Source of the DNA: Dimorphilus gyrociliatus
Taxonomy: Eukaryota; Annelida; Polychaeta; Dinophilidae
Assembly (NCBI GenBank): GCA_904063045.1
Contig: CAJFCJ010000002.1
Coordinates: 4,211,891 to 4,275,890 of the forward strand
Reading direction: 5' to 3'
Length of the DNA stretch: 64,000 nt
Below, in pieces: positions 25,138 through 38,821 of this stretch. The position numbers were made by a program, and so were the translations under genes. Every line of letters starts with the position of its first letter. The stretch's first letter is position 1. Below the pieces are notes generated by a model. It was not told the origin of the DNA. It saw only the letters and a program-made list of their open reading frames with translations, and searched no databases.

Positions 25138-28100
25138 ATGAATTTAAAGCAAGTTGAGAAGGAGAAGAAAATAGCAGAGATAGGTATATCGTCAAATCAG
25201 CAATCGAATAGTGAACTATCGATTCAAAATCAATCAATTTCATTGAATATCTCCGACGAAAATGGTAAAGTGTAAACTTTAAAATGATGGACAATTCATA
25301 AAATATCTGTACGCAATGTTTTCATTAATATTTAGTGACTTCCGACGATATCTTAGATGAATCTTTTGCCTTAAGGCAACTATTTAACGTTAGTTAAACG
25401 CTCATATTTTTCCCAATAAAACATAAGAAATATATTTAAAAATTTATATTTTTAGGCTGACAATGAAACTCGAGTAGCTTCACAGTATTTTAAAAGAGAT
25501 TTTCCATCTTCTGAGGGGGGTATTGGGTTAAATCGCAAACCAAAATTAGGCGTAATCTTTGGTGTCTATTTACCAACAATACAGCATATTTTTGGAGTCC
25601 TAATGTTTATTAGAATGGCCTGGATGGTGGGCCACGGTGGTATTTATCAAACGTGGCTTATGGTTTTTCTTTGCTGTTGTGCAACATTTACCACTGCAAT
25701 TTCAATATCTGCAATTGCTACGAATGGTATAGTTCGAGATGGTGGACCCTATTTTATGATTTCAAGGAATATGGGATCGCAAGTAGGAGGAACGATTGGA
25801 ATGTGCTTCTACTTAGGTAAATATTTCTTAAACAATCTTATCAAAACTTATTTAGCTAATTGACGTTCAGCAAATACATTTGCGATAAATCTATACGTTC
25901 TTGGCGGAATAGAGATATTATTAACTCATCTTGCTCCTAGTCTCGCAATTTTTGGTGATATGCACGAAAACCCGGAGAATAATATGAGATTTTACGGTTC
26001 TATTATTATTATCTTAATGGCAGTAGTTGTAGGTTTTGGGGTACGATTCGTGCAGATGCTTGCTCCCGTATCGCTAATTTGCGTAGTAGTTGCAATAGCA
26101 TCGGTCTTTGCTGGAGCTTTTGGAACTATTTCTAAAGGCTATTCAGAACCGAGAATATGTCTTGTCGGCGATCGTTTGTTAAATATAAAAGTTGGTGAAA
26201 AGTGTAACTTAAGCCAAATAGAGCAGGTTTCGTAGTCTTCCAAGAATAAATAATAAAAAAATGATCATTAAAGGTTCGACGTAAATTCTTCTTTTCATCT
26301 TTTTTTTTTAATTAAAATCTATTAATAAATAAAACGTGTAATTCATAAATTTTTAAAGAATTTTCTTTTCAAGGAAGACTACGATTTCATAGCTATTTTG
26401 TTCACAAAATGATAAAGAGTCCTGTAAATATTTCAATGAAAGTGATATAAAGCACGTTCCAGCTATTCCTGGAATGGGATCTGCAGTGTTTGCAGAAAAT
26501 ATACAACAACATCATAGAAACCGAGGTGAAGTTTCACCAGGTACTGTCGGAGATGACAAACGTTACGAAGTAATATCTAAAGAAATGACATCTTTTTTAA
26601 TACTACTCGCTATTTATTTTCCCTCTGTTACGGGTATTTTAACAGGATCTAATTTATCTGGTTTGTAACAAGACTTGTACATTATTTTGTTTTTATTGCT
26701 ATATTTAGAATTAAAATTAAATTATCTTTTTTAATAACAAGGAGATCTCGCGGATCCACAGTCATCTATTCCTATTGGGACTATTGCTGCCCAACTTACT
26801 TGCTCGTTCGTTTACTTGGCTTTTATTATAATTTTAGGCACAAGCGTTAAGGGAGAATTTTTAAGAGATAAATTGGGAGAAAGTCAAGGCGGAAATCTTG
26901 TTGTTGCAAAACTTGCTTGGCCTCATGAGTTGGTTACTTTGATTGGAGCTTTTTGTTCAACAATGGGAGCGGCTCTACAATGCATGTGTAGTGCACCTAG
27001 ATTATTAAGTGCTATTGCTAATGATAATGTTCTTCCTATTCTAAATATTTTCAAAGTTAAATGGAGGTTTCGTTATATATAGAATATCGAAAAGATTACA
27101 TAACCAACAGACTATAATTTAAATATAATTAACTAAGAACAATGCACTCTTTTCCTTATTCTAAATTCAAAGGAATGAACCGATCAGAGCACTCAGCTTA
27201 ACAGTTCTTTTGGCTCTATTAGGAAATTTGACTGCAAAAGTGGAAACTATAGCACCTATTATAGATGTTTATTTTTTGTTTTGTTACTTTTTCGTTAATG
27301 TTATATGCACTATACACAGCTTGCTAAAATTACCTCTTTGGCGTCCCAGATTTAAATACTATCATTGGAGTTTGTCACTCTTCGGTGCGATAATCAATAT
27401 TCTGCTGGTGTTTACGGTTCATTGGTATTATTGGGCAATTTCCTTATTTATTGGACTTACTGTATTCTTTTACATAAGTTTCACGACTTGTCAAGGAGCA
27501 TGGGGACATACAGTAATAGGTTATTAGAAAGATTATTAACCATTATTATGAATTAACTATAATTATTGAGCGTCTTCTTTTCCCTTAAAAATGAAGGTTT
27601 TACCCTCTCATTAGCGCAAAAGATACTCTTTAATACAAGAGACACCGAAATGCAAGTGTTAAATTGGAGGCCTCAATTACTAATTCTTTACAAGCTTGAA
27701 GCAGTTTCTCTAGCCCCAAAATATCCTAGAATATTTAGTATTGCCAGTCAGTTGAAGGCTGGCAGAGGCTTTACTGTCAGTGCTACAATGTTACATGGAG
27801 ATTTGATGGAATTAGAATCAGATATTATTTTAGCAAGACAGCTTTTGAGGACAAGTATGATAGAAGAGGATTTGAATGGTTTTTGTAAAATTCTTGCTAC
27901 TAGAAATCCTATAGAAGCTATAAATATTTTGTAAATTTTTCTATAAACAAAAAAGTTTGAATTATCCTAATGAAATTTCGATATTCTTTCAGATTGCAGA
28001 CTGTAGGCTTAGGAAATCTTAAAGCTAACACTGTTATGTTATCTTGGCCCGAAGATTGGCAACTATCTAATGAAAGAAACAAGGTTTTTATAGGTTAGTT

Positions 28101-29316
28101 ATTCAAAGTTAAAAGCGATGGCCTTTATTCTTTCAAGTATTTACATTTTAATAATAACGTATTAAAGAAACGCTCCGACTTGCTTACGCAAAGAAGATAG
28201 CAATAATTGTTCCTGTGAATATAGATAGTTTTCCAACAAATAATACTGTAATGACGGGCAAAATAGATATTTGGTGGATTATACGTTCGTTTAAATAGTT
28301 AATATTATAAAGAAAAATGCTATCTAATATTTCTCCATTTTAAGATGATGGTGGAATGTTACTATTGTTAGCGTTTTTATTAAAGCAACATCCTGTATGG
28401 AAAAAATGTCGCTTAAGAATCATAACAGTTACAGGTAACTTTCATTTGAAGGATATAGATGAAAGAGTAAATTAACTTAATCGTTGCTAATTACTTTATA
28501 GCAAAAAAATCGACTCCGGAAGAGCTAATCAAGCTAAAAGAAAAGATGTTAAAATATTTGTACGAAATTCGTATTGATGCTGAAGTACTTGTTGAAGAAA
28601 TTTCTGTCCAAAACCTGCAAGCATATGTTTCCATTGTTAAATCGAATAAGAAAAGGGTTAAAAGGTCAATAAGTACAGCAGTAAGTTTAATAAATTATAG
28701 TAAACGGGATTTACATTAATATTTTAGTTATTTCTCCTCTCTCTTACTTTCCTTTTAGCTACAAGATATTGTTGAAACGGTTCGAGGAGTATCCCAGGAA
28801 GAAGAGGATGATGAAGATGACGAAGATGATATCGCTTTTAAGTCTGACATAGAGGAGAGTCAAGGTAAAAGCTATCTGATTATCTTACTTGTCTTTAATT
28901 TGGGTGAACAAAATAAAAGAAGTCATTTAGAACTTTTTTTTTCTTTTTTGTTAGTTAAGGAAGATATTTTCGAAAAAGACGAAGATGAAGAAGATAAAAG
29001 TTCAAGTAGCGATGAAATGATTCATTGGCGCATGGAAATAGCGAAGAAACTTAACGAAAGCGTAAAAAGCATGTCGGCCCAATCAAGTTTAATTCTTATG
29101 AATATTCCTTCTCCACCTAATCTACAGATTAGTGAACATTTAATTAGAACATGTAAGCTATTTTTAGTTACTCACGTTAATTCTTATTTACCTGAAAGAC
29201 TTACCATTTCCCACTGTTAAATAGATATGAAATATTTAGCTTGTCTAACTGATGGACTACAAAGAGTTATGTTAGTTCATGGATCTGGAACTGAAGTTGT
29301 TACTGGACTTCAATAA
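25138..29316 (+). CDS. Electroneutral K-Cl cotransporter (SLC12A4-7, KCC family)
   Basis: Exports K+ and Cl- together at the plasma membrane, in volume and chloride control. Exons: 25138-25264, 25336-25388, 25456-25816, 25871-26226, 26393-26660, 26742-27066, 27173-27519, 27597-27930, 27993-28093, 28168-28284, 28345-28434, 28502-28680, 28759-28864, 28955-29152 and 29225-29316. They sum to 1,017 residues with every phase matching. Landmarks: [21 protein letters not shown] (TM1), [117 protein letters not shown] and the C-terminal [10 protein letters not shown]. The large extracellular loop is shorter than in vertebrates. An acidic cluster ([12 protein letters not shown]) sits where vertebrate KCCs carry a regulatory site. 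The C-terminus ends [14 protein letters not shown] overlaps the stop codon. Several donors are GTTTCG or GTTCGT. Confidence 0.95.
26227..26392 (+). repeat. KCC intron bracketed by a 12-bp inverted repeat
   Basis: TCGTAGTCTTCC at 26230-26241 starts 3 bp inside the donor end, and its exact reverse complement GGAAGACTACGA lies at 26373-26384, 8 bp before the acceptor AG. Reading through the intron meets stop codons, so it must be removed. The repeat pairs the two ends of the intron. Confidence 0.85.
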
Positions 29317-31121
29317 AGAATATTTTTTTTATTATTAAGAGAATACAAAATGTATTGTAAAGAAAAATAATAATAATACTTATAGTATTAACAATAAGAC
29401 ATAGAAAAATCAGTTTAGTTTTTTAATTAACCCCGTTAGTATATCTATAAATAGAATGATAAATATATGCAAAGTATTCAGAGATGTTATCAATCGTAGA
29501 AATATAAAGGAGAATATATAGAGTAATTTTCCATATTTTTCCAGAAAGTTTCATATCAAATAATATAAACTTAGCAGTTTTCCGCGATCGATAACCTACA
29601 AGTTAAATATAGAATATCATTTCTTAATCTAAAACTCGTCTATAAAGATGATAAAGATCTACTTAAGATTGAAATTATGTTGACAAAAAGAAATTACCCT
29701 GACTCTTTGATCCTTCTTGTTTAATGCTTATTCATTCTTGAAAAAACATTTTGTTATATTCCTAGAATGTAAAAATAAAGACGTCAGTCTATATACTTAC
29801 CCGTTATAATTAGTCTGAGTGATAAAATGTTAATTTTCCCTTGTTTAAAAAGTTTGTTCTTTCAATTATCTTATTATTTCCTGCACGATTAATAAAACAG
29901 ACGGTTGATAAGATTGTTAATAATTATTGATGTTGAAAGGAAAAGAAAATGAAGAATTGGCCTCTTTTCCTTCTTTTAGATATTTGTTTGCATTAAATCA
30001 GAGTAAATTTATATTTCTATAAACAGCATGTATATATACGTACATATGAAGTGTTATTTGGTAAATATCCAGTTTTTCACTTCCCCATCTCCAACGCGTG
30101 TTCTTAAAATGAAAATACTATACAAATAAATATCTTCTATATATATGACTTTTATTATATTTATGCCCTTTGTTTCTTGTTTTTCATTATTTTGTCTAGA
30201 TTATTGCTTTACACTGACATTTCTGTAAATATAATCTGATGGAAGGTTATTCACCCTAAAACCATAAAGAGTCATTGAAGGAAGTAGATACACGGTAAAT
30301 TTTATCCATGTAATAAAACTAATTAACCCTAATTTTTTAAATATCTAGTTCTAAGAAACTTTCTGTCTGGAGTGTTATTTTATATTGAAAAAGAGTAAAT
30401 GTAGAATAGGATAAAATTTATTTTGCGGTACTTTTGCGGTGAACGAGATAACATAGATGGAACATGAATTATGAAAATGAACGCTATTTTTCATATAATT
30501 TATGATTAAAGATAATGTTAAGAAACTCTGAAAACTGGCTGACGTTTATTCCATACCATCGTGTGCTGCGTGGAAGAGAATATTGGGTGGATTAGGTTTA
30601 TCAGCTAAAGCTGGTTAAGATTTCACTTGATAATTTAAAAATATCTAGAAATTTTGAGATACTTAATATTCATAGTCAAGTAAATAGGATCCAATAAGGC
30701 AGGAAGATAGTATTTCAAATATTTTGCAATGAATGCTACTTTTTCTTATATTGAATTGAGAATGCTTTGGTAAACACGGATATATTTTAAATATTGAAGG
30801 AAATGGGAAATGCTGAGATTTAAAGCTACTTTAATGGTTTAGATTATAAACATATATCTTCCCTCTAGATAGTTTTAGCGTATTCAAAAGAAAGAGGGGA
30901 AAAGAAAAGGAGGAAGAGGGAGAAGAAGGATGAGGAGGAGGAGGAAGAGGAGGAGGAAAAGAAGCTTTATTAATTATTAATGTCAATTATGACGTTGATC
31001 AATAATATGTGGATTTAAAGAAGACAAAAGTAAAGTTTCGTTATCCAAAGCAAAGAAACGTCATGCGCATGCGTACTGAGCATATTATTATTATTATTAT
31101 TATATATACATATATTAATAA

Positions 31122-31124
<3 letters not shown>

Positions 31125-31159
<35 letters not shown>

Positions 31160-31177
31160 CTATATATATACTGTATA
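31125..31177. repeat. (TA)n array with ATACTGTATA unit
   Basis: TA dinucleotides interrupted once by AGC and ending in ATACTGTATA at 31168-31177. Confidence 0.9.
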
Positions 31178-32955
31178 TAAAATTTATGTAGGGTTATTTA
31201 TTAATAATGCAGAGTAGAACTTGAAAGATTTTAATGTTTGTTGTGGGTGGGCAAAGTAAAATTCCAATAATGTATTTCTCAAAATTTTGATATCTCCTTA
31301 AAGGTAATTATTATTAAATTTTCCAATCAATATACACCTGAATAGACTAACCCTTTAGATCTATTAAATCCTCAATAGAAATTTTTATTAAATAAACTAT
31401 AACTATATCAAAATTTTGTAGTTTCAATATAAAAAAGTTGTTGTTGAAGTAAACTTTGGCATTAAAAATATAAATATTACATAAAGTTGAATCGAGAAGA
31501 AATGAAATTAGTCCTGTATTGCTGAAATTCTGATACGAATATCTTCAAAGCAGCTTTATTTTGGACACTAATATTATAGATGTAGAGTTAAATAGAAATT
31601 ATAATCAGAATAAGTTGTATATTTTTTCAGAATGCGAACATTCATTAAAGATATTTTGTTTAATCAGAAGTTTTTGGTTGGAAATCATACATAGCTGTTA
31701 TATTCCATAAAAAATTCAAATTGTAAACAAATCTACAAGGCTAATTGCATCATGTTTAGTTTTGTTTCGATTGAAAAAACAAAACAAAAAAAAAGTTACC
31801 TATTAGAAAACTGCTGACAAAACATTGAAAACACTACGATGTAAATGGTCTCTAATAATCTTACTAACAATTAACTAATATAGACTTTACCTTTTATGGA
31901 AATTAGATAAAATAAAAAACCAAAATATACCAGAAATATGCAAAAATAAATTGTCTATGTAAGATAACATTGAAATAATCAGTTGTTGTGATATTATAAT
32001 AAAATTCCAAAAAAAAAGATAAAAAAACAGCCCTGAGATTATTGTTTGTCAAATATTCTAATCTAATATACTACTGTGATATAACTTTGTTTTATAATTT
32101 GTTTGTTTTTATGTAGAATTCGTTTTTAGAAAGGTTATCAACCTTCAAAAAGAGAAAGTGTCAAGCCATTTTAAAATCTATATAAAAAACTGAAAAGTGA
32201 AAAGTAACAAATAAAGGTAAGTCAACAAATTGGCTGCTTTAGTTGTCGTTCTTAATCAATTTCATTCTTTTTAGTTTCTTTCTTTGTGCAACTTGAAAGG
32301 CGACTTTACTATGTTTTCTGTTTAGGAAAAAATCACGGATTTGTTTTTCAGCAATGGTATAAATTAAAATACTGTAGATATATATTATATAGTTAGATAT
32401 ATTCCACAATATATTATATAATACATTTGAATAAACATAAATTTTAATTGTATTAAAGCAAAATATCTTGTTTGCTGTAATTATGCCTTCAATGACTACT
32501 TTTAGAAAAATTAATTAAAATTAATGTATCTTATTTAAAGCTACAAGTACAGATATATAAATATATACATGTATATTATAATCGTTTTATATTTATGCAT
32601 AATATATATTTAGCTGCTAGACCAAACAATAACGTTGTAGGCCTTTGTTGAATCTTATACATAATGCTTTGTACCATACAATGAAGTTATTAGCTTTACT
32701 AGGAGGAGGATAGTTTGCGCTTCTGAAAATATAATTACAGATTATCTTTAGAGTATTTAAACCTTTACTCATACCTTTTTCCACTGATAATGATGAAGAT
32801 ATTACTTAAAAGCGAATATACTTTAAAAATAACCACACAGCTTTCCTTACATTATATATTTTTGATTGTTAGTTCTAAAGCTAGTTTAGATTGTACGAGA
32901 GTTATAAAAAGAGAGGAGAATAGGCGATTCTTTTTCTTTAAACACAAAGAGAATA

Positions 32956-32994
<39 letters not shown>
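32956..32994. repeat. (TA)n microsatellite
   Basis: TA dinucleotide run with GT variants at both edges. Confidence 0.9.
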
Positions 32995-32999
<5 letters not shown>

Positions 33000-33179
33000 C
33001 AATCTTGCTAATAAACTCTTACTAAACTTATCAATAATAAATATTGCATAAGATTTTCTACAAACAGTCAAATGAAAATTATTCCATTATCCGTCCGGTG
33101 AGTGACTCTCTCTCTGCAAGGTGGCGCTGTAAAGGTTTCTGTAAAAGTCTACATTACTAATTCTCCAGTTGTCACAATC

Positions 33180-35987
33180 ATGGAAAACTCATCCCTACAT
33201 GGAAACTCTACAAGTGACGAATGGTCATATCTACGAATTTCATCAACTCTAATTTATCCTTTAACAGCTCTACTCGCTTTGACGGGAAACGCTCTATCAG
33301 CTTGGGTTTTGATTGCCGGCTCCAAGTCTAAAACAGCTCTATCCAAGTATCTACTAAATTTAACGGCAGCTGATATTTTTATGGCAATCTTTTGTATTCC
33401 TTTCACTTTTGCACAAATAGCATTTAAAACGTGGATCTTTGCTGTTTATCTTTGCCCTGTGGTTACCTTTTTTCAATGTATTGGAATTACAGTTAGCATC
33501 TTTACAAATGTTGCAGTTGGAATAGATAGGTTCGTTAAGAGTTATATTTATCAATTTCTTTACAATTGTATAGAAATTAATAATTTATGACAGCGCGAGT
33601 TTCTGTTTAAATAGATTTAGTTCTACATTTTATAAAATCGTTTTTGTCCTTGGTATAATACATTTCATTATGTATAGACTATAGAAGGTATTATAAAATG
33701 GGCATAATTCCAAATTTTTAAATTTGGCTTTTACCGTGTAGAGATTTTCTTCCGTTCCATTTATTAAGGATAAATAATTTCCGTACTTAAATACTTAGAA
33801 CATCTCATCGTAGCGCTAAGTTTTCTTTTATATATATATATATATATATATCCTTTTTTTATAGTCTTTTGCTAATTATAGATTATGATGCAATCTCAAT
33901 ATCTGAGATAATAATTTTTGGTAAAGACTTCCTGTAATTACTAACCGAAAGAAGGGGTCTATTGCGGAAATCGTAGAAATAAAATAAATAAAGAGCGTAA
34001 AGGAGAGAGAAATAGAGAATGGATAAGTCTTTATTATTTCTCGTTTAGTCGTTTTTAGCACATGTTGCTTCCGAATAAAAATATCTATTAGGTAAGGTCA
34101 ACTGGTTTAGTCTTACTACTTTTCTGTAAAATGCTTAAGTTACGCTTGTATGTATATCATTTTAAGTGCTCCATCTTTTTCATTATAAATGTCATTTTTA
34201 CCGTCAACTTTCAAGGATCCTTTATCTTCGCCACTTACCTAAAAATTTATGAATCTTATGGTCTAATAACTCTATTTATTGCCAAAATATATGATATAGA
34301 TACTATTAATTTTTAGCTTTCTCCCTAAAATAAAGCTAGAATAGGTTTATGGTTAATACGATATATTCTCTTAAATTAATACTTACAGTATTGATATTAA
34401 TAAATGTTATTTCTTTATATCTATGGGTTATATAAAATTTACTTTGACCTAGTGAGGATGTAGAATATCTACTTTCTATAATTTTAGGCAAAAATGATCA
34501 AATCAAAAAGAAGACGAAAATGATTAAAATGATTAAAAGAGTGTAGGAGATATTTTCTGGAAAAGTTGATTAACTATACGGCGAATAAATAAAAGAAACT
34601 GTTTTTTACTAAGCAACAACTAAAAAGCCCTCAACTCCCAACAGTCTTTTTGCAAATGTCCAATAAAATGACTAACTCTCCACCTAAGTAACTGGTAAAA
34701 GAAATTTTCAACTGTTACTATAACGTACTAACTGCTGAAAGTTTCAGTGATACTTTAAAACTTTCAGAAAAGACTTTTCTTTGTATATTTGCTCTCAATC
34801 TCGAGGCAAAAGCGTCAATAGACAGGATAGATAGAGCGCAGAAGTGTGGAGAGAGAAGAATTCTATTTATTTTAACAAATTTGATTATTTTAGATGGTAA
34901 TTTCAAATGTTAGTAAATTATTGCACAGCAACAAATATTCATTGATAAAATAATTACTAGGAAAAACTTATTAGAATATCATTTATATAAAGTGTATATC
35001 CTCTCTCTCTCTTTCTCTCTCCTTCTGTTCCTTTCTTTCTTTCTTTCTTGCCTTTATTAAAATTACTCGTAAAGACTTTAAAAAGAGAGATAGAGTATAA
35101 TAGGCTTCTTTAGTTTCATACAAAATACGTTAAACTATACGTTCTTAATATTAATGTTTATTTGAATAAGAGAAATATTAATATAATAAAGTAGGTCTGC
35201 GATTGATATTTAATGTTGAAAAGACATTAGCTTAGAGGCTGGTTAACATTTCAGGTTGATTGCCGTCAAATTTCCATTATATCAGACTGTTACTGGAGCG
35301 AGATCGAATGTTATATTGGTAGTTATCTGGTTTCTCTCGATTAGTATAGCTATACCACCAGTTTTGGCTACTAAAGCTGTTAGTGTTTTTCCCAATAATA
35401 CAGATTATATGTGGTGTACTGAGACATGGCCGGAGTCTTCGAAAAAAATTTTTACCCTCTTCTTTTTAATAACAACTTACTTTTTACCATTGACAACATT
35501 ATGCTTTACGTACACGGTCATTGGAACACTATTGTGGCAAAGAAAAGTTCCTGGTATAGCTCTAAAGACCCGGGATGAAGCTCACACAAAGTCCAGTAAA
35601 AAAGTTATAAAAATGCTTATCGTAATCACAGTAGCATTCGCAATTTGTTGGGCGCCTCTAAATTTTTTTCACCTTATTAATCATTTTAAATCCGAAATCA
35701 TCTCTGATAAATATGAAATTTTTGCTATTACTTATCTAAGTGCTCATTGGATAGCCATGGCTCATTCTGCTGTAAACCCTTTTGTTTATTGTTTCTTGTC
35801 AGAAACGTTTTGGTTGGATTTGCGGTGCCTTCTGCAAAAACGTTGCAGAATTGGAAAGAAAACGAATTATCATATGAAGGGGGGAATAAATTCCTCGTTA
35901 ATTAGAACGTCGTCCAGAAACTTGGATTCAAAGACAACAGGAATTCAGAGCTGTGAATTAGAACATCTCAGAGCCTATAAATCCTGA
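33180..35987 (+). CDS. Rhodopsin-family (class A) neuropeptide-type GPCR
   Basis: Seven-transmembrane receptor of 360 residues in two exons, 33180-33529 and 35255-35987, separated by a 1,725-bp intron; lengths sum to whole codons. N-terminal NSS and NST glycosylation sites precede TM1 (LTGNALSAWVLI, the GN motif). TM2 has NLTAADIF with Asp65. The TM3 Cys lies in YLCPVV and pairs with the loop-2 Cys in MWCTETWP. TM5 ends in IGTLLWQRKVPG, TM6 carries AICWAPLNFFHL (CWxP) and TM7 NPFVYCFLS (NPxxY). A Cys-containing juxtamembrane tail (LLQKRC) follows. The LWQRKVPG and CWAPLNFFHL pattern suggests the peptide-receptor group around tachykinin/RYamide-luqin/NPFF/orexin-like receptors, but the ligand cannot be named. 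The splice joins IDR to LIAVKFPL, so the usual DRY is DRL. The intron contains TA and CT arrays. Confidence 0.9.
34999..35052. repeat. CT-rich microsatellite in the GPCR intron
   Basis: CT/CTTT repeats about 200 bp before the acceptor of the second GPCR exon. Confidence 0.85.
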
Positions 35988-38821
35988 TGAGATCTTAAAA
36001 TAGTTGTTATGAGATTCAATACAAAGAAATTTGATTAATAACAAAATTATTGGCATTGATTAATAAAGCGAAAATATTGTCGAATTTGTCCTGTTCTATT
36101 ACCATTCTATTGAAAATTCAATGACTAAGCATTAATTGGATTTCATATTTCATCTAATCTATTCTTCGTGTTCCTATTTAACCAAATTGAAAAAAAACCA
36201 ATTTTTAACAAGATTTTAGTATATGAACGAGACGATCAAAACAACTTTCCAAACCTTGTATTTCTTTATGTAAATCGTTAATAGATTTGATGAAATTTCT
36301 TATCTAAAGATAAGGAAAAATTGCAAATAAACTGTGCCATTTTGTATATATGACTACTTGTATTATGTTGCATAATCTAATAAAAAAATTCGTTTCTGTG
36401 AGTAATTAAATGTAGTTAAAGAGATGACATCTTCGTTTTTCTTGGCTTTGAAAGTTCTCGTACTATTTCTTAAAATAAATTCTAAAGAAATAGAATAGAA
36501 ACAGGAAATATACATTTAATAAATACAAATACATTGTTTTCCTTAAAAAGTTAACTAATAAAAGATGTATACAAAATATTAAATGAAGAAAGGGTTGTAT
36601 TTAGAGTATAACTGACGTAATTCAGATGTTGTGCGTTGTTAATGTTAATAAATTTTATGCTAATATATCGAATAAAATTAGACAAAATATAACCTTCTTT
36701 CTTTCTTTCTCTGCCCGATTTCGTTAAACAATTGGCTTCATGTAATCAATTTTAGATGGTTTAATATTTTCTTTTGATTAAAGTTAGAAAGTCACAGGAA
36801 GGATTCTCTTTTCTTTGGAATTAGAGACGATAAGAAATTCCCTTTTATTTTTCCCCGATGATGAAAATGCTGCTAATTTCTTATCCGTTTCGACCATCTG
36901 ACACTCCATTAGGATAAAACCTGTTGTAGATGAAGCATTTTTAGAGTAATACAATCATTTTTTCTATATTTACGAACTGAAATGATATTTTATTTTCTCC
37001 TCAGCCCCTTTTTTCAATAATGAATTTAAACCAATTTTTATTACTATAAATTATATTGTAACTTATAATATTCAAGTTTTCTCAATGGATTTTTCTCAAA
37101 ATAACACGCCAATCTAATGTGAAAGGAAATTAGAGAAGTAACCCTGAATGATTCCTATTAATAGATTACTTAGTAAAAACAATTACATCTATTTGCTGTA
37201 TTCACTCTTAGCCTGTCAGCGGACTGTTGTTAATTTTTCAAACAAGTAGTTTTTTTTAGTTATACAGCTTAGAACAGTGTTATCTTGATAAGGTTATTAT
37301 TATGTTTTTTATAATGTATATATAGTACACTATATACTAATATATATATATATATACTGTATATTCCAATTTGTTACCTTAAAATAGGAAATAATAAAAA
37401 TTACATCCAACCATAATTATTAATCATTAAAAGGTTCTATTCTTTTTTATGGAGAATAGCAGACATCTTGTATAATTCTTCTATTATTATTATTGTTATT
37501 CTTTTTGTGTACACGCCAAATATATCTTTTTCATCTTCTTTAGTTAAAAAAGAAACCTGTCTAATTTTAGAATATGTAAATATAAAAATAGAGTATTATT
37601 TGGGAACTAATTATTGTTATCTACCTTACTACGAAAAAACATAATACTATATTATGTTAGCTATGAAGTTGTATATGATTTACTTATTCTGTATTGAATA
37701 AGCTAAAAAAAATTCTTGTATAACTAAAAAGAGAAAGTCTATTCGTTTCGTAAAAGAAAACTTGATTAGTAAATTCTTTCAATTAAATTAATTACTTGCT
37801 ACAATAGATAAAAAGAATCTATTTCATTTATATACACTATACAATGTACTTTTATGTTATATTGCATTTAGTTTGAAGAATTTACATTGTAGCATATAGA
37901 GAGTATCTAATATACAATTGTCTATAATATCAAAAAATATTAAGTGAAGCTTAACGGAAGACAAGCAAAGATTTTACAAGAAATATTATTGAAAAAAAGA
38001 AAGTATCCCAAGACCATATAGGCAAAGCCCTCAATAGAGAAATTAAGATAATCAATGTGGGAAATTGATAAGGAAAATCCTTAGCAGATGTATTTTATTT
38101 TGTAGGAAATTAAGCTGGGAAAATATCAATTTGTGAATTTAAATATAAATTTAGTTGAAGGAATAGAACTATTATAATTATAAAACTTTAAAGTTTCTAT
38201 TATTTCCCCTATGATACAGAATTAGTGAAAAGTTACCAAGGCGAGATTCTAGTTTATCCCTAAAAGAGGTTACACCTGTGTATTACAAGAATATACACTC
38301 TTAATGCATGTAAAAGTGACAAATTTACTTGATTCGTGATATGTTACTACAAAGAAAAATACGATAGAGAAAATAATCTATCTTAATGAAATTATGATTA
38401 TTCTATCCAAATAACCATCGTGAACGTACTCTCAAGGAAAGATTATAATAGAATATTGCATAAAAAGTCAGATAAACATTTTAGATTTAGAGATTTATCC
38501 ATTTCATCAGTTCTTAATTGTATATTAATGTTAAGACATTTGGAAAATTGAAAGTATACAAGGGTTTCTTAAAAAAACGCTTTTGTAAACCATCCTCTAA
38601 GAGAAATCGTACGTCTTGTAAATTTCATGCTATGTAGTTAAATTAGTGAAGAAAAACTTCGCTTGTAAGTACTTTAGAAAATATTCTTTAAACTTTTGCG
38701 AAATAGTTAAAAAACCGGTTACTAGAAGGCGTTACCAGTATGACTAGATAGAAAACAAGACAATGTTACTGGCTATAATAATGTTACTATTTACTTGTTT
38801 TAAGAATAGCAATAAAAGAAT
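35988..38821. other. Intergenic, nothing recognised
   Basis: About 2.8 kb of AT-rich DNA between the 3' ends of two convergent genes (GPCR on plus, lectin-like receptor on minus). A TA run with ATACTGTATA lies at about 37339-37363. No coding exon is seen. Confidence 0.6.

Larger units (their letters stand above)
29317..33179. other. Intergenic, AT-rich, with microsatellites
   Basis: Between the convergent-side 3' end of the KCC gene and the GPCR start. A purine-rich patch at 30889-30964, (TA)n at about 31125-31177 and (TA)n at about 32956-32994 are the only structures seen. Tyr/Ile-rich open frames here are translations of the TA arrays. Confidence 0.6.
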
